This document shows positions 25,911 through 34,687 of a stretch of 64,000 nt of DNA, in pieces. Source of the stretch: an uncultured Clostridia bacterium (GTDB lineage Bacteria > Bacillota > Clostridia > Oscillospirales > Ruminococcaceae); assembly GCA_947627205.1 (NCBI GenBank), contig CANQVE010000003.1:58789-122788 (forward strand). Direction: 5' to 3'. The translations under genes were made by a program, and so were the position numbers. Every line of letters starts with the position of its first letter. The stretch's first letter is position 1. The notes below the pieces were generated by a model. It was given only the letters and a program-made list of their open reading frames with translations, was not told the DNA's origin and did no database searches.

Positions 25911-28250
25911 TTGAAAAGCAGGATAACAAAGCCCGTGTTTTTTATCGTGTTCTTTCTCATTGTTGCTTTTACATTGCTTTCTACAATGGGTATAAAAACC
26001 TATTACGGCGATATAAAGACATCGTATGTATGGGGAATTGACGATATACGCTGGGGAATAGATATACGCGGAGGCGTAAACGTTACGTTCGGCGTTCCCG
26101 AGGATTATTCAAAGAATAATCCCGTGACCGAGGACGACTTAAATTCCGCGAAGTCTATAATCGAAATGCGTCTGGTGGATAAAAACATAAACGACTATGA
26201 GGTTTATGTGGACGCCGCGACAAACGGAATTATCGTTCAGTTCCCTTGGCAGAGCGACGACACCTCTTTCGATCCGCAGAAAGCGGTAGAGGAGATAGGC
26301 GAAACGGCGCTCCTTACATTCCGCGAAAAGCACGAAGTTGACAGCGACGGTCTGCCCTCGGGAGATACAAAGAACATTATCCTTTCGGGCGCGGACGTTG
26401 AAAGCGCGTCTGCGGGATATGACAGCGAAAACGATGAATATGTCGTACAGCTGAAGTTTAAGAACAGCGGAACGCAGAAGTTCGCCGAGGCTACCGAAAA
26501 GCTCAAGGGCGACACAATTTCTATCTGGATGGACGATATCTGCATTTCCTATCCTACGGTAAACTCGGTAATTACAAACGGCGAAGCGGTCATCTCGGGT
26601 TCGTTTACTGCAGAAGAAGCGACTGACCTCGCCAATAAGATAAACGGCGGCGCACTGCCCTTTAAGCTCGAAGTTGAAAGCCTTTCGACAATTTCGCCCA
26701 TACTCGGTATCGGCGCAAGAGATGCAATGGCGCTCGCGGGACTTATAGCGTTTATCCTTATCGCTATATTCATGATAATCTACTACAGACTGCCGGGATT
26801 TGTCGCAGTAATAGCGCTTACAGGTCAGGTTGCGGGAATGTTCGCGGCAATTACGGGATTTTTCGGATTTAACGACGCTTCTTCGCTTACGCTCCCTGGA
26901 ATAGCGGGTATTATCCTTTCAATAGGAATGGGCGTTGACGCAAACGTAATTTCCGCAGAACGAATAAAAGAAGAACTTAAAGCAGGAAGAACAATAGACG
27001 GCGCGCTTAAAAACGGCTTTGCAAGAGGATTTACGGCAATTCTCGACTCGAACCTCACGGTAATAATCGTAGCAGTAATTCTTATGGCTGTATTCGGAAC
27101 ATGGTTCGGAGCGTCTACGGAGGGTACGGTTTATTCGTTCGGCTATACGCTGCTTGCGGGCGTTATAATGAATTTCATTATGGCGTGCTGGGCGACAAGA
27201 CTTATGACGATTTCGCTCTCTAAGTTCAAGTGTTTCAGAAAACCGTCGTTCTACGGCGTTTCCAGCAGCGAGACGGCTGACATTGAAAAAGGCAAAGACA
27301 CTGTTTCGAGCATTGAAGTAAAGGCAAAAACAAACGCCGACTTTGTAAGCAAGCGCAAGGTATTCGTAATCATCTCCGCTTGTGCAATAGCGCTTACCGT
27401 TATATTCACATTCGTACTCGGAGTAAATGTAGACATACGCTTTAAGGGCGGTACTATAGTCACTTATTCATACGAGGGAAGTGTTGATACAAACGCTATA
27501 AGGTCAACGGTCGAGGCTCTGGGTACTCCGAGAGTTACCGTTACAACGGGAACGAGCTTTACCGACAGCAGAAATACTATTTCGATCTCGTTCGCGGCAG
27601 ATGAAAAAATGGACGACGCAATGCTTCAAAAGGTTTCGGAGGAGCTTGTAAAGAGCTATCCCGACAACAAGATAGTAAACCTTGACACAACGAACGTTTC
27701 CGCGTCCGCGGGCTCGCAGTTCTTTATAAGCTGCCTTATCGCGGTGGTTGTAGCGTTTGTACTGCTGGTAGTTTATATAGCGTTCAGATTTAAGAAGATA
27801 GGCGGCTGGAGCGCTGGTCTTATAGCAATTATCTGCCTATTGCACGACGTGGCGCTGACATACGCGGTATATGTTTTCGCGGGAATGTCGCTCGACTCAA
27901 ACTTTATGGCGGTAATTCTGACATTGCTCGGTTATTCGATAAACAACACTATCATCGTTTACGACCGTCTGCGTGAAAACCGCGCAAGGCTCGGCGGAAA
28001 AGTATCCGACCGCGAGCTTGTAAACCTGTCGATAAACCAGATGCTCTCGCGTTCGATAATCACTACAGCAACAACCGTAACGGCTATGCTTTCGATCTCA
28101 ATCGTCTGCACGATTTTGGGAGTAACTTCAATTCTGACGTTCTCAATTCCGCTTGCGTTCGGTATGCTCGTAGGATTTTACTCGTCGCTCTGCCTCGCAG
28201 GTCCGCTGTGGATATGGTGGCAGGAGAAGAAAAAGAAAACTGCTAAGTAA
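25911..28250 (+). CDS. secDF: Protein translocase subunit SecDF (fused)
   Basis: SecD and SecF use the proton gradient to help pull exported proteins through SecYEG. Here they are one polypeptide of about 779 residues with roughly 12 membrane helices. The SecD half has WGIDIRGGVNV and a large extracytoplasmic P1 domain up to about residue 260. The SecF half restarts near residue 475 and contains VDIRFKGGTIVTYSYEG. I place the start at TTG 25911 because GGAGTG sits 7 bp upstream; the in-frame GTG at 25902 lacks a site. Fusion is normal for Bacillus-type Firmicutes. Confidence 0.95.
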   Translation: MKSRITKPVFFIVFFLIVAFTLLSTMGIKTYYGDIKTSYVWGIDDIRWGIDIRGGVNVTFGVPEDYSKNNPVTEDDLNSAKSIIEMRLVDKNINDYEVYVDAATNGIIVQFPWQSDDTSFDPQKAVEEIGETALLTFREKHEVDSDGLPSGDTKNIILSGADVESASAGYDSENDEYVVQLKFKNSGTQKFAEATEKLKGDTISIWMDDICISYPTVNSVITNGEAVISGSFTAEEATDLANKINGGALPFKLEVESLSTISPILGIGARDAMALAGLIAFILIAIFMIIYYRLPGFVAVIALTGQVAGMFAAITGFFGFNDASSLTLPGIAGIILSIGMGVDANVISAERIKEELKAGRTIDGALKNGFARGFTAILDSNLTVIIVAVILMAVFGTWFGASTEGTVYSFGYTLLAGVIMNFIMACWATRLMTISLSKFKCFRKPSFYGVSSSETADIEKGKDTVSSIEVKAKTNADFVSKRKVFVIISACAIALTVIFTFVLGVNVDIRFKGGTIVTYSYEGSVDTNAIRSTVEALGTPRVTVTTGTSFTDSRNTISISFAADEKMDDAMLQKVSEELVKSYPDNKIVNLDTTNVSASAGSQFFISCLIAVVVAFVLLVVYIAFRFKKIGGWSAGLIAIICLLHDVALTYAVYVFAGMSLDSNFMAVILTLLGYSINNTIIVYDRLRENRARLGGKVSDRELVNLSINQMLSRSIITTATTVTAMLSISIVCTILGVTSILTFSIPLAFGMLVGFYSSLCLAGPLWIWWQEKKKKTAK

Positions 28251-28252
28251 AT

Positions 28253-28283
28253 AAAAAGCTCCGCTGAAAAGGCGGAGCTTTTT
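28253..28283. terminator. Bidirectional terminator between secDF and the yoeB remnant
   Basis: AGCTCCGC (28257-28264) pairs with GCGGAGCT (28272-28279), flanked by A5 and T5, so it can serve the converging transcripts. Confidence 0.85.
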
Positions 28284-28284
28284 G

Positions 28285-28543
28285 TTATTCATAGTGGTAA
28301 CGGCAAGAGATGATATAAAGTTTATTTTCTTCAACCTTATAAACGAGCCTGTTTAGTTCGTCAATACGTCGACTCCAATAGCCACTTAGTTCATAATTTT
28401 AACGGCTCTGCTTTTCCTATACCGTCAAACGGATTTCGCTCTATATCTTTAATAAGCAGGTTTATTCGTTTGAGAGTTTTTTTATCCTCTCCCTGCCAAT
28501 AAATATAGTCGTTCCACGCCTCATCAGTCCAAATCTTAATCAT
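28285..28543 (-). pseudogene. yoeB: YoeB/Txe-family toxin gene with a one-base frameshift
   Basis: The minus strand from ATG 28543 reads MIKIWTDEAWNDYIYW and continues through GIGKAEPLKL to a TGA at 28391, giving 50 residues. One base off, the frame continues YELSGYWSRRIDELNRLVY to a terminal ISCRYHYE at 28285. Together the halves make an 85-residue YoeB, the normal length, with E46 and the C-terminal His-Tyr in place. The 259 bp length is one base over a multiple of three; the extra base lies near 28395-28400 in AAAATTATG. The start overlaps the antitoxin stop by 8 bp. It could be a true pseudogene, a sequencing error or a +1 recoding site. Confidence 0.82.
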
Positions 28544-28811
28544 TGTCCTCTTCCTCTAAAAGCTCGTGTTCCGAAAACTTCCCTGCTTTCAGTTGTGCGA
28601 TCGAACGCTTTAGGTGAGCAAGGTTTGCAGGGCTGTAGAAATAATCATTTTCGCGGAGCGTAACTTCAAACGGTATACCCTCGCAGCGTATAGTCTGTTT
28701 TATGAACATATTGAACGCAGTCGACATATTAAGCCCCAGCGCGCTGAATATCTTCTCTGCTTTCGCTTTATCGTCGCAGTCCATACGCATCGTAACGCTT
28801 GTTGTTGCCAT
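28536..28811 (-). CDS. RelB/DinJ-family antitoxin
   Basis: This 91-residue protein has the ribbon-helix-helix start ATTSVTMRMDCDDKAKAEKIF and continues with LNMSTAFNMFIKQTIRCEGIPF, the RelB/DinJ pattern. It would bind the cognate toxin with its C-terminal half and repress the operon. The start at 28811 follows AAAGGAG; an upstream in-frame ATG at 28829 precedes that site. A perfect promoter lies at 28866-28894. Between promoter and start are AT-rich direct repeats of AATATAATATAA that could be the operator. The gene is intact while its toxin partner is frameshifted. Confidence 0.88.
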   Translation of the reverse strand: MATTSVTMRMDCDDKAKAEKIFSALGLNMSTAFNMFIKQTIRCEGIPFEVTLRENDYFYSPANLAHLKRSIAQLKAGKFSEHELLEEEDND

Positions 28812-28865
28812 AATATCAACTCCTTTCATTATATTATATTTATATTATATTTACATTGTACTTAT

Positions 28866-28894
28866 ATTATACATCAATTATCTTATTTTGTCAA
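28866..28894 (-). promoter_or_regulatory. Consensus promoter of the toxin-antitoxin operon
   Basis: Minus-strand TTGACA (28889-28894), 17 bp, TATAAT (28866-28871): a perfect sigma-A match. Confidence 0.85.
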
Positions 28895-28963
28895 GATATT
28901 GTAAATAATTTTTAATACAATCTGAAGAGTTCAAGAAATTCCTTGTCAATGCAAAAATAGTAC

Positions 28964-28992
28964 TTGAAAAATTTCCCGCAGAATGTTATAAT
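28964..28992 (+). promoter_or_regulatory. Sigma-A promoter of ychF
   Basis: TTGAAA (28964-28969), 17 bp, TATAAT (28987-28992), 41 bp ahead of the ychF ATG. Confidence 0.8.
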
Positions 28993-29032
28993 AAAAGTAA
29001 CTTTTTTATTTCTGAAAAGCGAGGAAAATTAA

Positions 29033-30127
29033 ATGAAATTAGGAATGGTAGGACTTCCGAATGTCGGCAAGAGCACACTTTTTAACGCCCTGACAAATGC
29101 GGGCGCACAGTCCGCAAACTATCCTTTCTGCACGATAGAGCCGAATGTCGGAATAGTGAGCGTGCCGGACGAAAGACTTGACAAGCTGGCTGAAATGTAT
29201 CACCCCGAAAAATTTACGCCCGCAACGCTCGAATTTGTTGATATCGCGGGACTTGTAAAGGGCGCGTCTAAAGGCGAGGGCTTGGGAAACAAGTTCTTGT
29301 CGAATATACGCGAAGTGGACGCTATTGTTCACGTTGTGCGCTGTTTTGAGGACGACAACATAATCCACGTTGACGGAAAGATCGGCGCAAAGCGCGATAT
29401 TGAAACGATAAACCTTGAACTTATCTTCTCCGACCTTGAAATTCTCGACAGGAGAATTGACCGCGCGAAAAAGGCAATGAAAGGTGATAAGTCGCTCCAA
29501 AAGGAAGTTGATTTCTTTGAGAGCCTGAAAGCTCACCTCGAAAACGGAAAGTCCGCAAGAAGCTATGACTATACCGACGAGGAGCGCGAAATGCTCCGAG
29601 ATACGCCGCTTTTGTCAAATAAGCCCGTTATTTATGCGGCTAATCTGTCCGAAGACGACTTTAAAAACGGCGTTGAAAATAACGAGCAATATAAAGCCGT
29701 TGACGAGATTGCCAGAGAAGAACACGCCGAAGTCCTGCCTATCTGCGCGCAGACAGAGGCGGAAATTGCCGACCTGTCGGACGAGGAAAAAGAGCTGTTT
29801 CTGGCGGACATGAACCTCGAAAGCTCGGGGCTTGCGAGAATTATAAAAACGGGCTACAGACTGCTGGGGCTTATTTCATTCCTCACAGCAGGCACTCCCG
29901 AAGTCCGCGCCTGGACCATAACCAAAGGCACGAAAGCTCCGCAGGCGGCGGGAAAGATACACACCGACTTTGAAAAAGGCTTTATCAGAGCGGAAATAGT
30001 AGGGTTTGACGACCTTATGGCTTGCGGCTCAATGGCTGCCGCAAAGGAAAAAGGTCTTATCAGGCTCGAGGGAAAGGACTATGTCATGCAGGACGGCGAC
30101 GTTACGCTGTTCAGGTTCAACGTATGA
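29033..30127 (+). CDS. ychF: Redox-regulated ATPase / ribosome-binding protein YchF
   Basis: YchF (human OLA1) is an Obg-family P-loop NTPase that prefers ATP and binds the ribosome. The 364 residues match the usual 363-367. Visible motifs are the P-loop GLPNVGKST (residues 7-15), DIAGLVKGASKGEGLGNKFL (switch II and following loop) and the family C-terminus ending in MQDGDVTLFRFNV. The noncanonical specificity motif appears as PVIYAANLSEDD. A good promoter precedes it. The NERD gene starts 9 bp after its stop and is probably cotranscribed. Confidence 0.96.
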   Translation: MKLGMVGLPNVGKSTLFNALTNAGAQSANYPFCTIEPNVGIVSVPDERLDKLAEMYHPEKFTPATLEFVDIAGLVKGASKGEGLGNKFLSNIREVDAIVHVVRCFEDDNIIHVDGKIGAKRDIETINLELIFSDLEILDRRIDRAKKAMKGDKSLQKEVDFFESLKAHLENGKSARSYDYTDEEREMLRDTPLLSNKPVIYAANLSEDDFKNGVENNEQYKAVDEIAREEHAEVLPICAQTEAEIADLSDEEKELFLADMNLESSGLARIIKTGYRLLGLISFLTAGTPEVRAWTITKGTKAPQAAGKIHTDFEKGFIRAEIVGFDDLMACGSMAAAKEKGLIRLEGKDYVMQDGDVTLFRFNV

Positions 30128-30136
30128 GGTGAATTA

Positions 30137-30877
30137 GTGAAGAACGTCATTCGCTGTAGAAATACAAACAACAGAAAAATAGCAGGGCTTCTTGTCGCGC
30201 AGGTCATACTCGGAGTTATGCCCGTGCTTATGCTCATTGCGTTTGTAATGTTCAGGCTATACGAGCACAAGGTCTTTGCGATAATAACCATAATTCTTAT
30301 CTTCCTTTGCAACGGCGCGTATATGATAACCGCGCGTCGCTATAATATTCTCAACAGCGGGCGCAGAGGAGAAAAACAGCTTTATAAGCTGGTAAAGAAA
30401 ATAAGCTCTAATTGTATTATTTTTGTCAACTTGCCTATCCGCTATAAATGCGGACGCTCCGAGGCAGACGCGCTTATCGTGGGCGAAAAGGGCATTGTTA
30501 TTATAGAAGTAAAGAACCACTCGGGTTCTATTTCGGGAAGCTGGCGCTCCGAAAAATGGACACAGACAAAATATTATGCCAACGGAAAGACAACGATCAC
30601 CGAAATGGAAAATCCCATAAAGCAGATGCGCCGGCAGCGCGACATTGTAAAAAGCGTTTTCAACGCCGCGGGAGAGGACGTCTGGATAGATACCGTTCTT
30701 TATTTCTCGAACGAAAACGTAAGGCTTAAACTCGGCTTGCGCGAGAGCGACTATGTTTGTCAAGGCTCAAAGGAACTTCAGAACTTCCTCACAAACTACA
30801 AATCGGCAAAGAATATCTCCCCCGAAAAAATAAAACGTTATGCAGAAATACTCAATGAAATGCGATTAAAGATATAA
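30137..30877 (+). CDS. NERD-domain (nuclease-related) membrane protein
   Basis: The start is GTG 30137 behind GAGGTG. Two hydrophobic segments (about 13-35 and 40-62) anchor the 246-residue protein. The rest is a NERD domain: RGEKQLYKLV, then the nuclease-like core EADALIVGEKGIVIIEVKNHSG with the D-(x)n-E-x-K arrangement. NERD domains are predicted nucleases, often in defence or DNA processing, but few have been tested. It is paired with ychF. A terminator lies at 31102-31146, beyond the DnaA-box cluster. Confidence 0.82.
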   Translation: MKNVIRCRNTNNRKIAGLLVAQVILGVMPVLMLIAFVMFRLYEHKVFAIITIILIFLCNGAYMITARRYNILNSGRRGEKQLYKLVKKISSNCIIFVNLPIRYKCGRSEADALIVGEKGIVIIEVKNHSGSISGSWRSEKWTQTKYYANGKTTITEMENPIKQMRRQRDIVKSVFNAAGEDVWIDTVLYFSNENVRLKLGLRESDYVCQGSKELQNFLTNYKSAKNISPEKIKRYAEILNEMRLKI

Positions 30878-30900
30878 CGTACAGTTAAAAAAGGCGTTAG

Positions 30901-31038
30901 TTATCAACAAATTCAACTGTATTTTCTGTTGATAACTGCCGAAAATCTGTAAAATATATGCGGTTTTCAACGAAAAACGCCTGACGCGTGACAAATTGCT
31001 GTTTTTCGTGTTGAAAATACTGTTGATAACGTTGAAAA
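30901..31038. promoter_or_regulatory. Cluster of six DnaA-box-like 9-mers away from oriC
   Basis: Six sites fit TTWTCAACR. TTATCAACA lies at 30901-30909 (+), 30927-30935 (-) and 31021-31029 (-). TTTTCAACG lies at 30964-30972 (+) and 31030-31038 (-). TTTTCAACA lies at 31009-31017 (-). The same 9-mer family (TTTTCAACA) is the repeated site in the dnaA upstream region. This fits a DnaA-titration or reactivation cluster, or an accessory origin part. It sits 6.5 kb upstream of dnaA, between the NERD and EAL genes. Confidence 0.65.
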
Positions 31039-31101
31039 GTTTTACAGACAAATTGTATATTTTCAAGAACAATAATTTGTATATAATACCACTTGACATT
31101 G

Positions 31102-31146
31102 AAAAAACGGATTCTTTGGCGGTAAACGCAAAGAATCCGTTTCTTA
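31102..31146 (+). terminator. Rho-independent terminator after ychF and the NERD gene
   Basis: ACGGATTCTTTG (31107-31118) pairs perfectly with CAAAGAATCCGT (31129-31140), flanked by an A-run and TTTCTT. Confidence 0.8.
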
Positions 31147-31194
31147 TAAAAACCTATTTGTGATTCTTTTTAAACGCAATTTCTTTAAATAACG

Positions 31195-31570
31195 TTATCT
31201 CGCCCTATCCTGCTAGAGGTTAGAATGTTAGCGCATTATCCGCCTTACGGCGGATAACGCTGTAAGAGGTAAGAATTCAGCCGAAAAGTTGTTCGTTGAA
31301 TACGACGTAAATAAACCTATTTGTTGTTCTTTTCAAACGTTGTTTTTCAAAATAACCTTTACTCGCCCTATCCCCCCTGCCCCCTTTCCCGGAGGGAAAG
31401 GGGGAGATCTGCGGGGCGCCGGCGCGCCCCGCGCCCTGCCTGTTGGCAGGGTACAGTGTACAGTATTCAGTAATAGTTGAAAGGTTGTCCGCCAAGAATA
31501 ACGCATAAAAAAAAGAAAAGAGGTAAGAGGTTAAACTCTTACCTCTTACCTCTAATCTCTTATCTCTGCC
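31195..31570. repeat. Mosaic of MITE-like, hairpin and CTGACTACTG modules
   Basis: From left: GAGGTTAGA units, the GCATTATCCGCC hairpin (31233-31260), GTAAGAGGTAAGAA, a C-rich/G-rich tract (31370-31430), the inverted CTGACTACTG module (about 31430-31505) and an AGAGGTAAGAG palindrome (31519-31546). Order and content parallel the inverse of 225-541. I see no gene between 30878 and 31571. Confidence 0.6.
31507..31546 (-). terminator. Terminator of the EAL gene formed by the GAGGTAAGA repeat
   Basis: AGAGGTAAGAG (31519-31529) pairs with CTCTTACCTCT (31536-31546). On the minus strand the hairpin is followed by a T-rich run (31507-31517). Confidence 0.7.
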
Positions 31571-31571
31571 A

Positions 31572-33032
31572 TTATGCTTCCGCAGGAACGGCGGTCGGTT
31601 CAGTATCGGTCTGAGAATTATCATCGGGTTTACTGCGGTCGTTTTCCCAGTGTTCTTCAAATTCGCTTATGGACATGGGCTTTGCAAAATAGAACCCCTG
31701 GACCATTCCGCAGTGTATCTTTCTTAAAAACTCTATCTGGTCTTTCGTTTCAATGCCCTCGGAAATAACGTTCATGTCGAGGTTTTTCGCTAAATCAACA
31801 ACAGACGAAATTACCGCTCTGCCGCGCGAGGAATTCACCGTGCCGTTAAAGAACTCTCTGTCTATCTTCAGAACGTCCGCGGGAATATCCTTTAAGATAT
31901 TCAGCGATGAATATCCCGTTCCAAAATCGTCTATTGACAGCTTAAAGCCCAGCTCATGGAGCTTGTGCAAAACTTTCAGCATAAGCTCGGTGTCGTCCGT
32001 GAAAACGCTCTCCGTTACTTCAAGTTCTATATAGCCATACGGTATCTCGTACTTGTCAACTATTTCCCTTAATCGCCAGATGTAATTGTCGGCGTTTATA
32101 TGAAGCCTCGATTGGTTTACCGAAATGACAATGGGCGTTATACCGCAGTCGAGCCATTTCCGCATGAGCTTGCAAACTTCTTCAAGAATAAAGAAATCAA
32201 GCTCAACTACAAAACCGTTCTTTTCGGCAATAGGAATAAAACTTCCCGGGAGCATAAAACCGAACTCTTTGCTGTCCCAGCGTATAAGCGCTTCCGCTCC
32301 GCAGACTCTTCCGCGCTCGGTGTCGTATTTTGGCTGGAGATAGCATAAAAACTCTCCGTGTTCGAGTGCGCGGGGCATTGCGTTTTCAATGTCCTTTTCA
32401 CGGATAGAAGCGTCGCGGATCTTTCCGTCATAAAACGCGACCTGGCTCGAATGCAAATTCTTTACAGTCTTTTTCGCAAGTTTACAGCGGTCCACCGCCA
32501 CGGCTATATCCACTTTTCCGTTTTCGTCTTTGCAGTCTCCCAGACGGCAGACTCCCGCACTGAAAGTCATAGGGTATTTTCCGAAAAGGGAATTTCTCCG
32601 CTCAAACTCCGAAAAGATACTTTTCAGACGGTCTTCGAGCTCGTTGTTCGCGGCTTTTTCCAAAAGTATAGCGAAATTGTCCTCGGATATTCTCGCCATA
32701 TCTTCGCCCGGTTTCAAACAGTCGGCTATAGTATTATGAAATCTCGCAAGTATCCTGTCGCCCTCTTCATAACCAAGACGATCGTTTATGAGCTTGAACC
32801 TGTCGATATCTATGACCGCCATTTCCCATTTCTCGGCGGGAAGTTTTTTAAGGGAATTTTCACAGTCTGCGAAAAAACGGCTTTTGGACTTTCCGCCCGT
32901 CAGTTTGTCAACTTCGCTGTCACGGCGTCTTATGTGACTGAAAAAAACAAACAGTATTATAACTGCCGCGACAAGAGCCAGAACGACAGACGAAAGTATT
33001 ATGAATACCGTTAATTCATTATTTTGAGGCAT
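31572..33032 (-). CDS. Membrane-anchored EAL phosphodiesterase with degenerate GGDEF domain
   Basis: The start at 33032 follows GGGAGGTGG; an upstream in-frame ATG at 33050 lies before that site. The roughly 486-residue protein has one N-terminal helix (about 9-30), a GGDEF-type domain and a C-terminal EAL domain. The cyclase active-site sequence reads SEDNF instead of GGDEF, so cyclic-di-GMP synthesis is unlikely. EAL catalytic motifs look intact: GAEALIRW, IDDFGTGYSSL, DVLKIDREF and SEGIET. Predicted to hydrolyse cyclic-di-GMP at the membrane, with the degenerate domain possibly sensing GTP. The promoter is at 33063-33091. Confidence 0.88.
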   Translation of the reverse strand: MPQNNELTVFIILSSVVLALVAAVIILFVFFSHIRRRDSEVDKLTGGKSKSRFFADCENSLKKLPAEKWEMAVIDIDRFKLINDRLGYEEGDRILARFHNTIADCLKPGEDMARISEDNFAILLEKAANNELEDRLKSIFSEFERRNSLFGKYPMTFSAGVCRLGDCKDENGKVDIAVAVDRCKLAKKTVKNLHSSQVAFYDGKIRDASIREKDIENAMPRALEHGEFLCYLQPKYDTERGRVCGAEALIRWDSKEFGFMLPGSFIPIAEKNGFVVELDFFILEEVCKLMRKWLDCGITPIVISVNQSRLHINADNYIWRLREIVDKYEIPYGYIELEVTESVFTDDTELMLKVLHKLHELGFKLSIDDFGTGYSSLNILKDIPADVLKIDREFFNGTVNSSRGRAVISSVVDLAKNLDMNVISEGIETKDQIEFLRKIHCGMVQGFYFAKPMSISEFEEHWENDRSKPDDNSQTDTEPTAVPAEA

Positions 33033-33062
33033 AAGACCACCTCCCCACACTTACCTATTATC

Positions 33063-33091
33063 ATTATAACATTAACTCTACATTATTTCAA
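33063..33091 (-). promoter_or_regulatory. Sigma-A promoter of the EAL gene
   Basis: Minus-strand TTGAAA (33086-33091), 17 bp, TATAAT (33063-33068). Confidence 0.75.
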
Positions 33092-33161
33092 GATATGTGA
33101 ATAAAAATGTACTTTTTAGTTAAATTTATTTTTTTATTTTGGGCAATTTATACAAAACAGC

Positions 33162-33190
33162 TTGACAAAATCCTTAAAATATGGTAATAT
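33162..33190 (+). promoter_or_regulatory. Sigma-A promoter of the GH13 gene
   Basis: TTGACA (33162-33167), 17 bp, TAATAT (33185-33190), 57 bp ahead of the start codon. Confidence 0.7.
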
Positions 33191-33246
33191 TTTAGTGTAC
33201 TGTTTATTATTAAAAAAGTCAAATAACAAAAAAGGAGATACACAAA

Positions 33247-34566
33247 ATGAAATGGTATGAAAGCGCTGTATTCTATCACATCTATCCTATAGGATATTTC
33301 GGCTGTCCGAGGCAGAACGACCGCACGAGCGAGCCTACACACAAGATATTGAAACTTATAGACGATATCCCACACATAAAAAAGCTCGGCTGTAACGCAG
33401 TTTATTTCGGACCTGTGTTTGAAAGCGTAGCTCACGGCTATGACACTATTGATTATAAAACAATAGACCGCCGTCTCGGAACGAACGACGATTTTAAAAA
33501 GGTCTGCGAAGCTCTCCATGAAAACGGCATAAAGGTAGTTCTTGACGGAGTTTTTAATCATGTAGGGCGCGACTTTACGGAGTTTATGGACGTAAGAGAA
33601 CATAAGCTCGGAAGTTATAAAAAAGACTGGTTCCATGTACGCGAGGGCAACAGCCCCTATAACGACGGGTTTTATTACGAGGGCTGGGAGGGACACTATG
33701 AGCTTGTAAAGCTGAACCTCTACAATCCCGAAGTAAAGCAGTATCTTAAAGACGTTATAACGTTCTGGAAGAACGAATTCGGGATAGACGGACTAAGGCT
33801 AGACGTGGCATATTGCCTTGACAAGAACTTTTTAAAAGAGCTTCGCGGTCACTGCAAGTGGCTTTCTGAAGATTTCTTCCTGCTCGGCGAAACGCTCCAC
33901 GGCGATTATAACCAGTGGATGAACGACGAAATGCTCGACAGCGTTACTAACTACGAGTGCTATAAGGGCTTGTTCTCCAGCTTTAACGACATGAATATGT
34001 TTGAAATTGCCCACTCGATAAACAGACAGTTTGGCTCGGAAAATTGGTGTCTTTACAGAGGAAAGCACCTTTATACATTCGTTGATAACCATGATGTAAC
34101 GAGAGTTGCTACTATCCTCAGAACAAAAGAACATCTTCCGCTCATTTATACGCTTATGTTCATGATGCCCGGTATACCGTCGGTATACTACGGGAGCGAG
34201 TTCGGGATAGAGGGCGACAAGCGCGGAGGAGGCGACGACGCTCTGCGCCCCGAGTTTAATGCCGAAAAGATGAAGAGCGAGGGACACCGCGATCTGACAG
34301 AGCTTATCGGAAAGCTCGCCGAGATAGAAAAAGAACACCCCGCCGCGTCTATGGGCGATTATAAGCAAATTCAGCTTACAAACAGGCAGTATGCGTTTTC
34401 GCGCTCGGCGGACGGCGAAACGCTTATAACCGTTATAAACGCCGACGGCTCGCCCTTTACTTTTAACGGTATGGGCGGAGAGACTGAAAATCTTCTCACA
34501 GGCGAGAAGCAGAATTTGTCAAACCTGACAATGCCGGCATTTTCATCGGGTGTATTTAAACTCTAA
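33247..34566 (+). CDS. GH13 alpha-amylase-family glycosidase, intracellular
   Basis: This 439-residue enzyme has no signal peptide. The four GH13 regions are clear: region I DGVFNHVG (100-107), region II GLRLDVAY with nucleophile D186, region III LLGETLHG with acid/base E215, and region IV FVDNHDV with D283. Its short length and cytosolic location fit maltodextrin- or cyclomaltodextrin-degrading enzymes rather than secreted amylase. The exact linkage specificity is not readable. An AAAGGAG site precedes the ATG. It stands alone between its promoter and a 400 bp repeat region. Confidence 0.9.
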   Translation: MKWYESAVFYHIYPIGYFGCPRQNDRTSEPTHKILKLIDDIPHIKKLGCNAVYFGPVFESVAHGYDTIDYKTIDRRLGTNDDFKKVCEALHENGIKVVLDGVFNHVGRDFTEFMDVREHKLGSYKKDWFHVREGNSPYNDGFYYEGWEGHYELVKLNLYNPEVKQYLKDVITFWKNEFGIDGLRLDVAYCLDKNFLKELRGHCKWLSEDFFLLGETLHGDYNQWMNDEMLDSVTNYECYKGLFSSFNDMNMFEIAHSINRQFGSENWCLYRGKHLYTFVDNHDVTRVATILRTKEHLPLIYTLMFMMPGIPSVYYGSEFGIEGDKRGGGDDALRPEFNAEKMKSEGHRDLTELIGKLAEIEKEHPAASMGDYKQIQLTNRQYAFSRSADGETLITVINADGSPFTFNGMGGETENLLTGEKQNLSNLTMPAFSSGVFKL

Positions 34567-34687
34567 AGGTTTGTGTGCCTGTTGACTTAATATTTCCTTT
34601 GCTGTACACTGTGTATTGACAACGTGATGTCAGCGAGGAGTCTTGATAGCAATTTAAAAAAGTTTATCCTAAAAAAGAGCGCAGGGA

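Noticed and set aside
31093..31098. TTGACA as a promoter between the NERD gene and the terminator
   Set aside because: No -10 hexamer lies 15-19 bp downstream; the sequence there is the terminator stem.
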